Below, one piece after another: positions 1 to 8,448 of a stretch of DNA of 64,000 nucleotides (position 1 is its first letter; each line of letters starts with the position of its first letter). A model generated the notes under the pieces. That model worked only from the letters and a program-made list of their open reading frames with translations, did no database searches and had not been told where the DNA came from. Origin of the DNA: UBA5078 sp964538025 (lineage in GTDB: Bacteria; Pseudomonadota; Gammaproteobacteria; Pseudomonadales; Pseudohongiellaceae); assembly GCA_964538025.1 (NCBI GenBank), contig CAZICZ010000001.1, positions 310,001 through 374,000 of the forward strand. Reading direction: 5' to 3'. A program made the position numbers and the translations under genes.

Positions 1-204
1 GCAGCCCTGTATGGATCCGAGCGGACACTGCACAGTTACAATTTCTACTTCGGCCCCGCCGGCAGCTTCACCAATGTGTCGCCCCTGCAATACGGCGCGT
101 CCGGAACGAGCCTTCCGGCGACCCTCAGTGTGCCGACCACACTGCCCGCCAATGTGGAGTTCGTCCTTCATGCCATCGTTTGCCCGGGCGTGACATCCAA
201 CTGA
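1..204 (+). CDS. 3' end of an unidentified protein (5' truncated by window)
   Basis: Frame 1 is open from the first base to a TGA at 202-204, giving 67 C-terminal residues. Codon use in this frame is GC-rich at third positions, like the neighbours, and a strong terminator follows. The residues are rich in Ser, Thr, Gly and aromatic amino acids (for example SYNFYFGPAGSF), which suggests a beta-rich exported protein, but I recognise no family. The start and most of the protein lie outside the window. Confidence 0.5.
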   Translation, partial: AALYGSERTLHSYNFYFGPAGSFTNVSPLQYGASGTSLPATLSVPTTLPANVEFVLHAIVCPGVTSN

Positions 205-235
205 TTTGTTAGACTAATGTGAGCCATCCTCAATC

Positions 236-267
236 CGCCCCGATAATCTTCATCGGGGCGTTTTTTT
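236..267 (+). terminator. Rho-independent terminator
   Basis: A perfect 9-bp stem (CGCCCCGAT at 236-244 pairing with ATCGGGGCG at 252-260) with a 7-nt loop is followed by seven T residues at 261-267. It lies 31 bases after the stop of the truncated gene and separates it from the sigma factor gene. Confidence 0.9.
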
Positions 268-427
268 GCGCAACGCGCGCGACGGATTCCCGCCCCCCCT
301 TCGTATACCCTTGCAAACGTCCACCCAAAGACGGATTCCTTTGGCACTGATGAAGCCGTGAGATCAGCAGGGCTCCCGTGTTCGCAGTACACTGGCAGCA
401 AAAGATCTACGGGACAGCCCCCTCACG

Positions 428-976
428 ATGACAGATGACGAAGCATTGATGCGCGCGATTCGGTCCGGTGACGCGCAGGCCTACGAGGCTGCCGTGCGTC
501 TCCATATGAGGCCCATCAGCCATTACGCCTACCGGATGCTGGGGGGGCGACAGGATGTCGAAGACATCACGCAAGAAACGCTGCTCAAACTGTGGACGCA
601 TGCGGACACCTGGCAGCCCGGCAAGGCCAGTGTCTCCACCTGGCTGCACCGAATAGCCCACAATTTGTGCATAGATGCCCTGAGAAAGGATCGCTCAGGA
701 CTCACCGGCGAGCTGACAGAAGAGATAGAAGGCCAGGACGACCCTGCCAAGGCGCCCACCAGGGACGCTCGATTGCAGGCCCTGAATACGGCGATTGGCG
801 CGCTTCCGGAACGACAGCGCAGTGCCCTGATCCTGAGCCACTATCAGGGATTTTCGAACCGCGAGATTGCACAGATGATGGACATTACCGTCGATGCGCT
901 GGAATCCATTCTCGCGCGCGCACGGCGGGGCTTAAAAGCCCAGTTGATGGGACACGCTCCACAAGAGAGCGAATAA
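428..976 (+). CDS. ECF-type RNA polymerase sigma factor
   Basis: This 182-residue protein has the size and two-domain layout of ECF sigma factors. Region 2 lies at about residues 20-90 (with YRMLGGRQDVEDITQETLLKLW and the DNA-melting segment STWLHRIAHN). Region 4 lies at about 120-175 (LPERQRSALILSHYQG and a helix-turn-helix around NREIAQMMDITVDALES). Fourteen bases downstream comes a putative anti-sigma protein, then a CnrX-like periplasmic sensor, so the three genes look like one envelope or metal stress switch of the Cnr type. The start is the ATG at 428; no strong ribosome-binding site precedes it. The inducer is not known from sequence. Confidence 0.9.
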   Translation: MTDDEALMRAIRSGDAQAYEAAVRLHMRPISHYAYRMLGGRQDVEDITQETLLKLWTHADTWQPGKASVSTWLHRIAHNLCIDALRKDRSGLTGELTEEIEGQDDPAKAPTRDARLQALNTAIGALPERQRSALILSHYQGFSNREIAQMMDITVDALESILARARRGLKAQLMGHAPQESE

Positions 977-990
977 GAAGGCATACCACG

Positions 991-1449
991 ATGGGGACAC
1001 ACACCATGACATCTGAACAGTTGGAAACGCTTATTGCGGCCCATGGCAGCGATCCTGTCCGTTGGCCGGATGACGCCCGCGCTGCCGCAACACAGTTGCT
1101 GGCAGACTCGTCCGCAGCGCAGGCCCTGTTAGCCGACTACCAGCAGCTCGACCTAGAACTTACGCACCTCGTGGTTCCTCCCATGCCGGCCATGGAGCGT
1201 CGCATTGCGCTGGCATTGCGAGACGCCACGCGCAAGAGCCTGTTCGACCACGTCATCGAGTGGTTGCTGCCCTCCTCAGGCGGAGTGTTGCAGTGGGCAT
1301 GGCGCCCCGCTCTCGTTGCCTGTCTGCCCTTGGTGTGCGGCATTTACCTGGCGGATTTTTACAGCTTTGGCATCGATGCGCCGGAGAATTCCTGGCAGGA
1401 AGAGCTTTATCTGATTTCCATGAATGACTATGCGGAGATCAGCGAATGA
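991..1449 (+). CDS. probable membrane anti-sigma factor (CnrY-like position)
   Basis: This 152-residue protein starts at the ATG at 991, with AGAAGG about nine bases upstream; an ATG at 1006 is an alternative. The N-terminal 55 residues form a soluble segment (LIAAHGSDPVRWPDDAR, then an Ala/Leu-rich helix) that would face the cytoplasm. One likely membrane segment lies near residues 100-125 (WAWRPALVACLPLVCGIYLA), followed by a short acidic tail. It lies between an ECF sigma gene and a periplasmic sensor gene and overlaps the latter by four bases (ATGA). Anti-sigma function is inferred from position and topology, not from a recognised domain. Confidence 0.6.
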   Translation: MGTHTMTSEQLETLIAAHGSDPVRWPDDARAAATQLLADSSAAQALLADYQQLDLELTHLVVPPMPAMERRIALALRDATRKSLFDHVIEWLLPSSGGVLQWAWRPALVACLPLVCGIYLADFYSFGIDAPENSWQEELYLISMNDYAEISE

Positions 1450-1931
1450 GCGTGAATCGCCGCCGTCTGCTTACCGTGGTGATGGTCCTCTCGCTCGGAC
1501 TGAACCTGTTGGTCATTGGCGGGATTACCGCCCGCATTCTGTACGCTTCGAACAGCCGGCCCATCCCGCCAAACCTGTTCTGGGTTCTGGGTGAACTGGA
1601 CGAGGCAACCCGCGATCGCCTGCGGCCCACCATTACGCAATACAACGAGGAATTACGACCGCTGCGCATCAAGCTGTTTCAGGCACAACGACAGGTCAAT
1701 GCCCTCTTGTCGCAGGACGCGCTGGACCTCCCTCTCACCGAAGAGGCATTGGCCTCCCTGCGCGATATCGGAGTGGAATATCAGCAGCTGAGCCACCAGC
1801 AGACCTTGGCCTTGTTTGAGCAGTTGACACCGGAGCAACGCATCGCGGCGATGCGTTTTATTCAGGAACGATCCCGGCCGCCGCGTGAGCGTGACCGGGA
1901 CGATATCGACTCAGCGGCCGATGGGCGCTGA
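1446..1931 (+). CDS. periplasmic heavy-metal sensor, CnrX/CpxP-like
   Basis: This 161-residue protein has an N-terminal membrane anchor (about residues 8-30) and a helical periplasmic domain. The pattern LGELDEATRDRLRPTI, then long amphipathic helices, then LFEQLTPEQRIAAMRF resembles the Metal_resist/CpxP superfamily. The C-terminus is a charged Arg/Asp-rich tail. The ATG overlaps the previous stop, implying translational coupling with the anti-sigma gene. By analogy with CnrX it may sense a metal or unfolded envelope protein and release the sigma factor through the anti-sigma protein. No obvious His/Cys metal cluster is visible, so the signal is uncertain. Confidence 0.7.
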   Translation: MSVNRRRLLTVVMVLSLGLNLLVIGGITARILYASNSRPIPPNLFWVLGELDEATRDRLRPTITQYNEELRPLRIKLFQAQRQVNALLSQDALDLPLTEEALASLRDIGVEYQQLSHQQTLALFEQLTPEQRIAAMRFIQERSRPPRERDRDDIDSAADGR

Positions 1932-2264
1932 TTAAGGCGTGACGCGGCGCAGGGTCTGTTCGCCCTGATCGCTGCGCTGAATCATTTCGTTCGGGCTGAC
2001 AAATTCAACCGTGCTGACAACTTCCTGCCCCATGGCATCCAGCTTGATGGTGTTATCGTCCAGCCATTCATAGGGAAAGGAGACACCGAAAGCATCGACA
2101 CTGATCTCCGCTTCACCATAGGTCAACACGATGGTCTGGCCACCGAAATCGGCCTGCCAGCTGCCCAGAATCATTTCCCGTTTGGACGGGGCGGAAGTGC
2201 CGGCACAGGCGACGAGCATCAGCCCCAACATCATCGCGACCGCAGTTTTCAGTAGTGCGTGCAT
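1932..2264 (-). CDS. small exported lipoprotein of unknown function
   Basis: This 110-residue protein starts at the ATG at 2264, with GAGAGA about six bases upstream; a second in-frame ATG at 2270 overlaps that site. The N-terminus is a signal peptide ending in a lipobox (LMLVAC). The remaining ~90 residues, with LGSWQADFGGQTIVLTYGE and later WLDDNTIKLD, look like a small beta-barrel-like domain. It is convergent with the sensor gene, sharing no spacer. Function is not recognised. Confidence 0.65.
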   Translation of the reverse strand: MHALLKTAVAMMLGLMLVACAGTSAPSKREMILGSWQADFGGQTIVLTYGEAEISVDAFGVSFPYEWLDDNTIKLDAMGQEVVSTVEFVSPNEMIQRSDQGEQTLRRVTP

Positions 2265-2397
2265 AATCATTCTCTCACTGTAATTGGCGGGGTGTAACAG
2301 GGCGTCATAGTACAGCGAACCCTTGCTCGATGCATGAAAAATTCTGCTAAGCTGCACCGCCCGAGCGTCACCGCCGTCACCCAGACAGGAAAATCCC

Positions 2398-2613
2398 ATG
2401 AGCACCCTCCGCCCTGGCACCTATCGCCATTACAAGGACAAACTCTACGAGGTGATCGGCGTGGCGCGACACAGCGAAACGGAAGAACTCCACGTCGTCT
2501 ATCGACCACTCTATGGTGATCGCGCCTTGTGGATTCGTCCGCTTGCCATGTTTGATGAGACGATCGAGGTGGAGGGCCGCGCGGTCAAACGGTTTACGTT
2601 CGTCCACGACTGA
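2398..2613 (+). CDS. DUF1653 domain protein
   Basis: This 71-residue protein has the typical DUF1653 pattern: PGTYRHYKDKLYEVIGVARHSETEE, then VVYRPLYGD and WIRPLAMFDE. The family is a small single-domain beta fold of unknown function, common in proteobacteria. It stands alone, divergent from the small lipoprotein gene and convergent with trhO, whose stop is only four bases away. Confidence 0.85.
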   Translation: MSTLRPGTYRHYKDKLYEVIGVARHSETEELHVVYRPLYGDRALWIRPLAMFDETIEVEGRAVKRFTFVHD

Positions 2614-2617
2614 GCAC

Positions 2618-3601
2618 TCAGCCCTCGTGGTGGCGCTGGGCTTCCTTGGCAGCCAATTTTTCCTGTCGCCGACGGATAATCGTCTGCGCCATGGATTCTC
2701 CGATATGCGGTTCGCCGCGCTTTTTCGCCAACTGCACCTGCCGCTCCCGTTCCTCATAGCGACGACGCTGCTGGACATCGTGGCTGTCGTAACAATGAGG
2801 GCAGCTGATGCCGCGGGTGTAGGTTGACGCCGCCTTGTCTTCCTCGGTAATGGGCATGCGACAGGCGTGGCACTGGTCGTAGGAACCCTTCTCCAATCGA
2901 TGATTCACGGTGACGCGATTGTCGAACACAAAGCATTCACCTTCCCACAGCGACTCCTCTTCCGGCACCTCTTCCAGGTATTTCAGGATGCCCCCTTCCA
3001 GGTGATAGACCTCGGTAAAGCCCTGCTGCTTCATATAGGCAGTCGACTTCTCACAACGGATTCCCCCGGTGCAGAACATGGCGATCTTGGTGTGTTGGCG
3101 GGGATCGATATGGGATTTGGCAAACTCGGGAAATTCACGGAATGACGTGGTTTCGGGGTTGAGGGCATTCTTGAATGTCCCGATCTTCACTTCGTAGTCA
3201 TTGCGGGTATCGACGAGCAGCACGTCCGGGTCGGTGATCAGCGCATTCCAGTCTTTGGGCTTCACATAGGTCCCGACAATGTGCGTGGGGTCGATATCCT
3301 CCACGCCCATGGTCACGATCTCTTTCTTCAGCTTGACCTTGGTGCGGTAGAAGGGATTTTCATCGGTATAAGATTCCTTCGCTTCGAGCGTCGCCATGCG
3401 CGGATCAGCGCGCAACCAGCCAAGTACTCGATCGATGCCCTCGCGCGAACCGGCGATGGTGCCGTTTACGCCTTCGGCCGCCAGCAGCAACGTGCCGCGC
3501 ACCTCGTTTTCAGTCATGACTGCGTGCAGGGGGTCACGCAGGGTTTCAAAATCCGGCAAACGCACAAACTTGTACAGTGCCGCCACCACAATAGCAGACA
3601 T
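2618..3601 (-). CDS. trhO: tRNA uridine(34) hydroxylase TrhO (YceA family)
   Basis: This 327-residue rhodanese-type protein matches the TrhO/YceA family in length and order. An N-terminal acylphosphatase-like domain (ALYKFVRLPD, then RGTLLLAAEGVNGTI) is followed by a rhodanese domain with LVDTRNDYE and the active loop CTGGIRCEKS. A C-terminal segment has paired cysteines (CHACR and CPHCYD). Known members hydroxylate U34 of certain tRNAs using prephenate-derived chemistry, on the way to cmo5U-type bases. A short hairpin (CTGGAT/ATCCAG, about 3620-3637) lies in the 5' leader. Confidence 0.93.
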   Translation of the reverse strand: MSAIVVAALYKFVRLPDFETLRDPLHAVMTENEVRGTLLLAAEGVNGTIAGSREGIDRVLGWLRADPRMATLEAKESYTDENPFYRTKVKLKKEIVTMGVEDIDPTHIVGTYVKPKDWNALITDPDVLLVDTRNDYEVKIGTFKNALNPETTSFREFPEFAKSHIDPRQHTKIAMFCTGGIRCEKSTAYMKQQGFTEVYHLEGGILKYLEEVPEEESLWEGECFVFDNRVTVNHRLEKGSYDQCHACRMPITEEDKAASTYTRGISCPHCYDSHDVQQRRRYEERERQVQLAKKRGEPHIGESMAQTIIRRRQEKLAAKEAQRHHEG

Positions 3602-3702
3602 AATGTCACCTCTTTAGCCGCCTGGATCGCAAATCCAGCGCATGGACAGGTTGAATAAAGCGGAGGCATTTTACACGAGTGTGCTCGAAATCAAACTGAG
3701 GC

Positions 3703-5535
3703 TTACGCCTCGTCTGCCCGAATGACCGCCAGAAAAGCCTCGCCATACTTCGCCAGCTTGCTCTGCCCCACACCACTGATGCGCAGAAACTGCACCTCAT
3801 TCAAGGGCCGGTAATGCACCATGTCCATCAGGCTCGCATCGTGGAAAATCACATAAGGTGCCACATCGTTCTCGTCCGCCAGCTTTTTGCGACACGCACG
3901 CAGCGCCTCCCACAGCCGGCGATCAGCGTCCGCAATGTCCTGCTTCCCGCGGGATTTCTTCAGGGGCTTTTCCAGAGACTCCTGCAGGTCCACGCGCAGG
4001 GCAATGGTTTCCTCCCCCTTGAGCAGCGCGCGGGATTTCTCGTTCAGGTGCAAACCTCCGTAGGTCGCATGGTCCACGCTCAGATACCCCAGCGCCACCA
4101 GCTGCCGGAAGACGGAGCGCCAGGCGGTCGCACTTAACTCCTTGCCGATCCCGTAGGTCGAGAGATGGTGATGATCGTTCTGGAATATCTTGTCAGCATC
4201 TGCGCCAAGCAGAACATCGATCAGATAGTTCACGCCGAAGCGCTGGCCGGTGCGATACACACACGACAGGGCCTTGCGGGCCGCCTGCGTACCATCCCAG
4301 GTCGGGACCGGCTGCAGGCAGACGTCGCAGTTGCCACACACCGCGGGGCTGTCCTCGCCGAAATACAACAGCAGCGCGTGACGGCGGCAGCTGCTGATTT
4401 CACACAAGCCGAGCATGGCATCGAGTTTGGCCCGCTCCGTACGCTTGAACTGTTCGTTGCCCTGGGACGCATCCATCATTTGCCGCAGCATGATCACATC
4501 CTGCAGGCCATACACCATCCAGGCGGTCGCGGGCAGACCGTCGCGGCCCGCACGCCCGGTTTCCTGATAGTAGGCCTCCAGGCTGCGGGGCAGATCGAGA
4601 TGCACGATAAAGCGCACATCCGGCTTGTCGATCCCCATGCCAAACGCGATGGTGGCCACCACAATCACGCCGTCCTCACGCAGGAAACGCTGCTGATTCT
4701 GCTGTCTTTGCTCTGGACTCAACCCGGCGTGATACGGCACCGCATCAAACCCCTGCTGTACCAGCCAGGCGGCGGTGTCATCTACTTTTTTGCGCGACAG
4801 GCAATAGACGATGCCGGCGTCGTGTTCATGCTCTCGCCGCAAAAACCGCAGCAGCTGCTGCCGTGGATTCTGTTTCTGCGTGATGCGGTACTGGATGGAG
4901 GGACGATCAAATCCGCTGATGAAATGCGCAGCATTCTGCAGTCCCAGCCGCTGCACAATCTCTTCCCGGGTCGCGGCATCGGCGGTGGCGGTCAGGGCGA
5001 TGCGAGGAACCTCGGGAAACCATGCCTGTAGGTGCGTGAGTTGCAGATAGTCGGCCCGGAAATCGTGTCCCCATTGCGAGACGCAGTGCGCCTCATCGAT
5101 AGCGAACAGCGCCAGCGGAATACTGCGGAACAACTCCAGCGTGCTCGCCTGCGTGAGGCGCTCCGGAGCGACATACAGCAAGTCCAGCGCGCCCTCGCGC
5201 AGCGCCTGCTGCACGTCCCGTTGTTCGGCCGGTGCCATGGTGGAGTTCAGAAAACTGGCGCGCACCCCCAGCTCCCGCAAGGCATCTACCTGATCTTGCA
5301 TCAAGGCGATCAGGGGAGAAATGATCACTCCCACCCCGGGACGCAGCAGCGCTGGAATCTGATAGCACAGGGATTTTCCGCCGCCGGTGGGCATCAGGAC
5401 CAGGGCGTGCTCCCCGGCGAGCAGCGTGTCGATGATGGCCCGCTGTTCTCCGCGAAAGGCCGCGTAGCCGAACACCTGGGAAAGTACCTGTTCGGGGGTC
5501 GCAAGGGCAGGAGGCATGAGGTTACCGGGAGGCAT
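3703..5535 (-). CDS. recQ: ATP-dependent DNA helicase RecQ
   Basis: This is about 610 residues from the ATG at 5535; an ATG at 5517 is an alternative (604 residues). A longer GTG start at 5586 would fall inside the terminator of the upstream gene and is rejected. Motifs in order are Walker A (MPTGGGKS), the DEAH box (AIDEAHCVSQWGHDFR), helicase C with QETGRAGRDG, the zinc site (CRRHALLLYFGE then CGNCDVC), the winged-helix RQC domain, and a C-terminal HRDC domain ending in VGQSKLAKYGE. RecQ unwinds DNA in recombination and stalled-fork repair. Neither candidate start has a clear ribosome-binding site. Confidence 0.95.
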   Translation of the reverse strand: MPPGNLMPPALATPEQVLSQVFGYAAFRGEQRAIIDTLLAGEHALVLMPTGGGKSLCYQIPALLRPGVGVIISPLIALMQDQVDALRELGVRASFLNSTMAPAEQRDVQQALREGALDLLYVAPERLTQASTLELFRSIPLALFAIDEAHCVSQWGHDFRADYLQLTHLQAWFPEVPRIALTATADAATREEIVQRLGLQNAAHFISGFDRPSIQYRITQKQNPRQQLLRFLRREHEHDAGIVYCLSRKKVDDTAAWLVQQGFDAVPYHAGLSPEQRQQNQQRFLREDGVIVVATIAFGMGIDKPDVRFIVHLDLPRSLEAYYQETGRAGRDGLPATAWMVYGLQDVIMLRQMMDASQGNEQFKRTERAKLDAMLGLCEISSCRRHALLLYFGEDSPAVCGNCDVCLQPVPTWDGTQAARKALSCVYRTGQRFGVNYLIDVLLGADADKIFQNDHHHLSTYGIGKELSATAWRSVFRQLVALGYLSVDHATYGGLHLNEKSRALLKGEETIALRVDLQESLEKPLKKSRGKQDIADADRRLWEALRACRKKLADENDVAPYVIFHDASLMDMVHYRPLNEVQFLRISGVGQSKLAKYGEAFLAVIRADEA

Positions 5536-5563
5536 CGGGTGAATGAAATCAGCAAGGCGCAAT

Positions 5564-5599
5564 AAAAACGGCCTGCCCCGGCGCACGGAGCAGGCCGTC
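5564..5599 (-). terminator. Rho-independent terminator of the DUF3014 gene
   Basis: Read on the minus strand, ACGGCCTGC (5599-5591) pairs with GCAGGCCGT (5577-5569) around a 13-nt loop, followed by five T residues (5568-5564). It lies between the DUF3014 gene and recQ, so recQ should be transcribed separately or by read-through. Confidence 0.85.
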
Positions 5600-5613
5600 T
5601 GGGCACACTATCA

Positions 5614-6459
5614 TTAGCGGGCGGCGAGCCGCTCGCGGAATTGGCGCAGGGCCAGTTTCAGTTTTTCAGCATTCTGTGGCCCCATGCGCAGCAACTGCTT
5701 CTCGACGGGGCTCATGCGCTCGATGTCCGAGTCGGCATACACATACATCACCTTCGGCTTGATCAGCTGAAAGGGCCCCTCGGCGGTGCGGGCATCGACC
5801 ACGGTCGTGATGGCCCGCACGAGCACATCATCGAAGTTACGGTTGGGGTAGCCGATCTCTGCGTAGGCTTCCTGAAACAGGGGTTTCATCAGCCGGTAAA
5901 TGGCAATGGATTGCTCGGGGTCCACCGCGGTCAGGCTGTCCACCAACGCGGTATAGCGCTGATAGGAAACGGTCTGCATCTCAAACAGGTTTTCGTCCAG
6001 TTCGCGCACGGCCATCGGCTGCTGCAGGCGGCGTACCGGGTACTCCAGCTGCGGCAGATTCCCCTCTGCCACGTTATCCACAAAGACGACAAACTTGCGA
6101 ATGATGTCCTCGGATGTGAGCAGCGTCAGCAGGCGGGCGCCGGTCTCCAGCGCCCCCAGACGTTCAGTCAGGAAGGCGTCGCTCTCATTGAGCACGGGCA
6201 GTTCAATGACTTCCTCCACCACCTCCGGGACGGGAGTTTCCTCCACGACAGCAACAGGCGTTGGCGCAGGCACGACTGGCGCAGGAACAGGCGCTGGCGT
6301 CTCGGTGCGCTGGACAGGCTCCGGAGCGCGCGGCACGGGCGGCGCAATTTCCACTGTGCGGGAGCCTTCCGGGCTTTCAAAGGTAGCCGCCAGATAGACC
6401 AGAAAGAGCAAGCCGAAAATGGCGATTGCAGCGATGATGGTCAAACTCTTCTTTGGCAT
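5614..6459 (-). CDS. DUF3014 membrane-anchored protein
   Basis: This 281-residue protein has one N-terminal membrane segment (about residues 6-26), a Pro/Val/Glu-rich spacer (about 38-85), then the DUF3014 domain. Recognisable parts include LPVLNESDAFL, IRKFVVFVDNVAEGNLP, LFQEAYAEIGYPNRNF and LLRMGPQNAEKLK. The topology suggests a cytoplasmic N-terminal stub, a Pro-rich reach and a periplasmic helical domain. The molecular function of the family is not known. Its own terminator follows. Confidence 0.88.
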   Translation of the reverse strand: MPKKSLTIIAAIAIFGLLFLVYLAATFESPEGSRTVEIAPPVPRAPEPVQRTETPAPVPAPVVPAPTPVAVVEETPVPEVVEEVIELPVLNESDAFLTERLGALETGARLLTLLTSEDIIRKFVVFVDNVAEGNLPQLEYPVRRLQQPMAVRELDENLFEMQTVSYQRYTALVDSLTAVDPEQSIAIYRLMKPLFQEAYAEIGYPNRNFDDVLVRAITTVVDARTAEGPFQLIKPKVMYVYADSDIERMSPVEKQLLRMGPQNAEKLKLALRQFRERLAAR

Positions 6460-6606
6460 GAATTACCCCGAATAATCATTGACTTGAATACAGAAATGTC
6501 ACAACGGGGGGCATTCTTGCACAGCCCCTGTAGCGCAGCAAGCGCGCCCCCTGTGAAATCAGGCTCTTGCCTCCACCTTGCCATATTTGAGGCATATTCC
6601 GTTGAC

Positions 6607-7182
6607 TCATTGCAGGGACTCTCCCGCCCCTAGCAACACCGCGACGCCGAGCACGGCGAAGATCAGAGCGGCAACCCGGTGTACTGCCGTGACCGGCAGC
6701 CGGTCGGCAATGCGATGACCCAGCAGCACGGCCGGCACATTCGCGATCATCATGCCCAGCGTCGTGCCGATCACCACCATCACCAGGGCCTGATAATTGG
6801 CTGCCAGCGCGACGGTGGCGACCTGGGTTTTATCACCGATCTCCGCCATGAAAAAGGCGATGAACGTGGTCATGAAAACCCCGTGGGCCGCCTTCACGCG
6901 GGCGTCCTCTTCATCCAGCGTGTCCGGCACCAGTATCCAGCCCGCCATGGCAATGAAGGAAACCCCCAGAATCCAGCGCAGGGTGTCCGGCGAAAACACG
7001 GTGGTCACCCACGTCCCCACCGCCCCGGCCAGACCGTGATTGGCCAGCGTCGCCAGCAGAATGCCGAGGATGATGGGCACTGGCTTGCGGTATTTGGCAG
7101 CCAGAACGAAGGCAAGCAATTGGGTTTTATCGCCGATCTCGGCGAGGGCCACGATACCGGTGGCGACCAGAAACGCTTCCAT
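6607..7182 (-). CDS. TMEM165/GDT1 family cation (probable Mn2+) exporter
   Basis: This 191-residue integral membrane protein has about six hydrophobic helices and two copies of the family signature EIGDKTQ, near residues 15-21 and about 114-120. The duplicated E-x-G-D-K-T motif is the cation-binding signature of GDT1/TMEM165 proteins. Bacterial members (MneA-type) export manganese, and Mn2+/H+ or Ca2+/H+ exchange is known in homologues. The leader to the upstream gene is only 47 bases, and I see no yybP-ykoY manganese riboswitch in it. Confidence 0.88.
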   Translation of the reverse strand: MEAFLVATGIVALAEIGDKTQLLAFVLAAKYRKPVPIILGILLATLANHGLAGAVGTWVTTVFSPDTLRWILGVSFIAMAGWILVPDTLDEEDARVKAAHGVFMTTFIAFFMAEIGDKTQVATVALAANYQALVMVVIGTTLGMMIANVPAVLLGHRIADRLPVTAVHRVAALIFAVLGVAVLLGAGESLQ

Positions 7183-7229
7183 GAAAACTTTCCTAGGCGG
7201 GAGGTGGGCGCGATTATAGGCGCGAAACC

Positions 7230-8351
7230 TTACCAGCGCATGAGGCTGCGTCGAAAATCCCGGCTCAGCGCACTCTGGAGGGTTCGTAGTTCTTCGATCC
7301 GCGCGGGGGCAGCCCCGTTATTGATCGTCAGCAGCGCAGGGTTGCTCGCCAGCAGGGCATCCATTTCGCGCAGGGACTGCTGCAATTCGTTTACGGCAAG
7401 CTGAATGCGATCCCGGTACAGCTGCCGCTGCATCTCCTGATCCCGGAACTGGGGGTTCTCCCGTCGGACCATGCCGCAGCTCTGCGCCACCTGCCCTGCC
7501 GCATTGACCACATCGCGGCACACATACTCCGACACATAACGCTCCACCGGACGCTCGAGGTTCATGGGCACACTGTGCAGGGCATAGTCGGCGATCTGGG
7601 CCTGGGCAAAGGCCTTGCCATAGAGCAGATCGAAACGCGTCTGCAAGCGCAGCGCAGCGCCGGCTTCCGGCGGGGAAGGTGCTTCGATCAGGGCATTTTC
7701 ATAGAGCACCGGCAGATCGTCGATGTCCCGCATGTTCGACAGCGACGAGCGTTGCAGCAGATTGCCGCGCGCCACCTGCAGCTTCCAATCGGCGAATGCC
7801 AGGACCGCTTCCGCGTACGCCTGCGACCCGGGCGTATACAGGCGGGTCTTGATATGCAGGGCCAGGTGTTCCTTGTCGTCGGCCTGCCCCCACTCCCCTG
7901 CCGCCTTTTGGGCACGAATCAGGTTTTCCAGAATCGGCAGCTGGGCGGCACTGTAAAGACCGTCATTGATGCGGGTGACGCTTAGGGCGCGCTCGAACAC
8001 CGCGGCGGCGTCCCCGAATCGGCCCAGCTCTAGCGCAGTGTTTCCCATGGCCAGCAGCGACTCCACCAAACGGGAGTCATAGGGCCCAAGATCGCTTTCC
8101 AGTGTCTGCAGGGCTTGTTCATACCGGGCGAGTTCCTGACTCAGCGCCATCGCCCGCGCGGCATCGAGTGCGGCCTGCGCCTCTGCTTCTGCCTGCGTCT
8201 GCGCCTGGGACTCGGCTTCTGTGTCAGCGGCATCCGTCGCAGCAGGCACCGCGATCTCGGGCCCCTGCGTCGCCCACAGGGGGGACATGACGAAGACCGG
8301 TAGCACGGCGATCGACACAAAGGCGAAGAACTTGCTTACTCGTCGGGTCAT
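7230..8351 (-). CDS. exported TPR-like repeat protein
   Basis: This 373-residue protein has an N-terminal signal peptide (KFFAFVSIAVLPVFVM, cleavage after WA or nearby). An Ala/Gln/Glu-rich low-complexity segment (about residues 45-70) follows, then helical repeats resembling tetratricopeptides (LLAMGNTALELGRFGDAAAVFERALSV at about 108-135). The C-terminal half is helical with two Cys (YVCRDV and QSCGMV) that could form a disulfide. No enzymatic motif is visible. It is probably a periplasmic scaffold; the partner is unknown. Confidence 0.7.
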   Translation of the reverse strand: MTRRVSKFFAFVSIAVLPVFVMSPLWATQGPEIAVPAATDAADTEAESQAQTQAEAEAQAALDAARAMALSQELARYEQALQTLESDLGPYDSRLVESLLAMGNTALELGRFGDAAAVFERALSVTRINDGLYSAAQLPILENLIRAQKAAGEWGQADDKEHLALHIKTRLYTPGSQAYAEAVLAFADWKLQVARGNLLQRSSLSNMRDIDDLPVLYENALIEAPSPPEAGAALRLQTRFDLLYGKAFAQAQIADYALHSVPMNLERPVERYVSEYVCRDVVNAAGQVAQSCGMVRRENPQFRDQEMQRQLYRDRIQLAVNELQQSLREMDALLASNPALLTINNGAAPARIEELRTLQSALSRDFRRSLMRW

Positions 8352-8448
8352 AAAGAGAACTCGGAAAGTCCAGTGTTATAACGCATCAGGATGCACGGGG
8401 TTGACGTATCACCACTCACACAGGGTCCACAGCAAGGAGACCGACATA

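Noticed and set aside
5536..5586. Longer RecQ frame from a GTG at 5586
   Set aside because: The codon lies inside the terminator hairpin of the upstream gene and the added residues are not RecQ-like.
5641..6633. 330-codon plus-strand frame opposite the DUF3014 gene
   Set aside because: It is an antisense shadow rich in His and Gln, without domain motifs or ribosome site.
7183..7229. Manganese (yybP-ykoY) riboswitch before the GDT1 exporter
   Set aside because: The leader is only 47 bases and lacks the conserved loop sequences.
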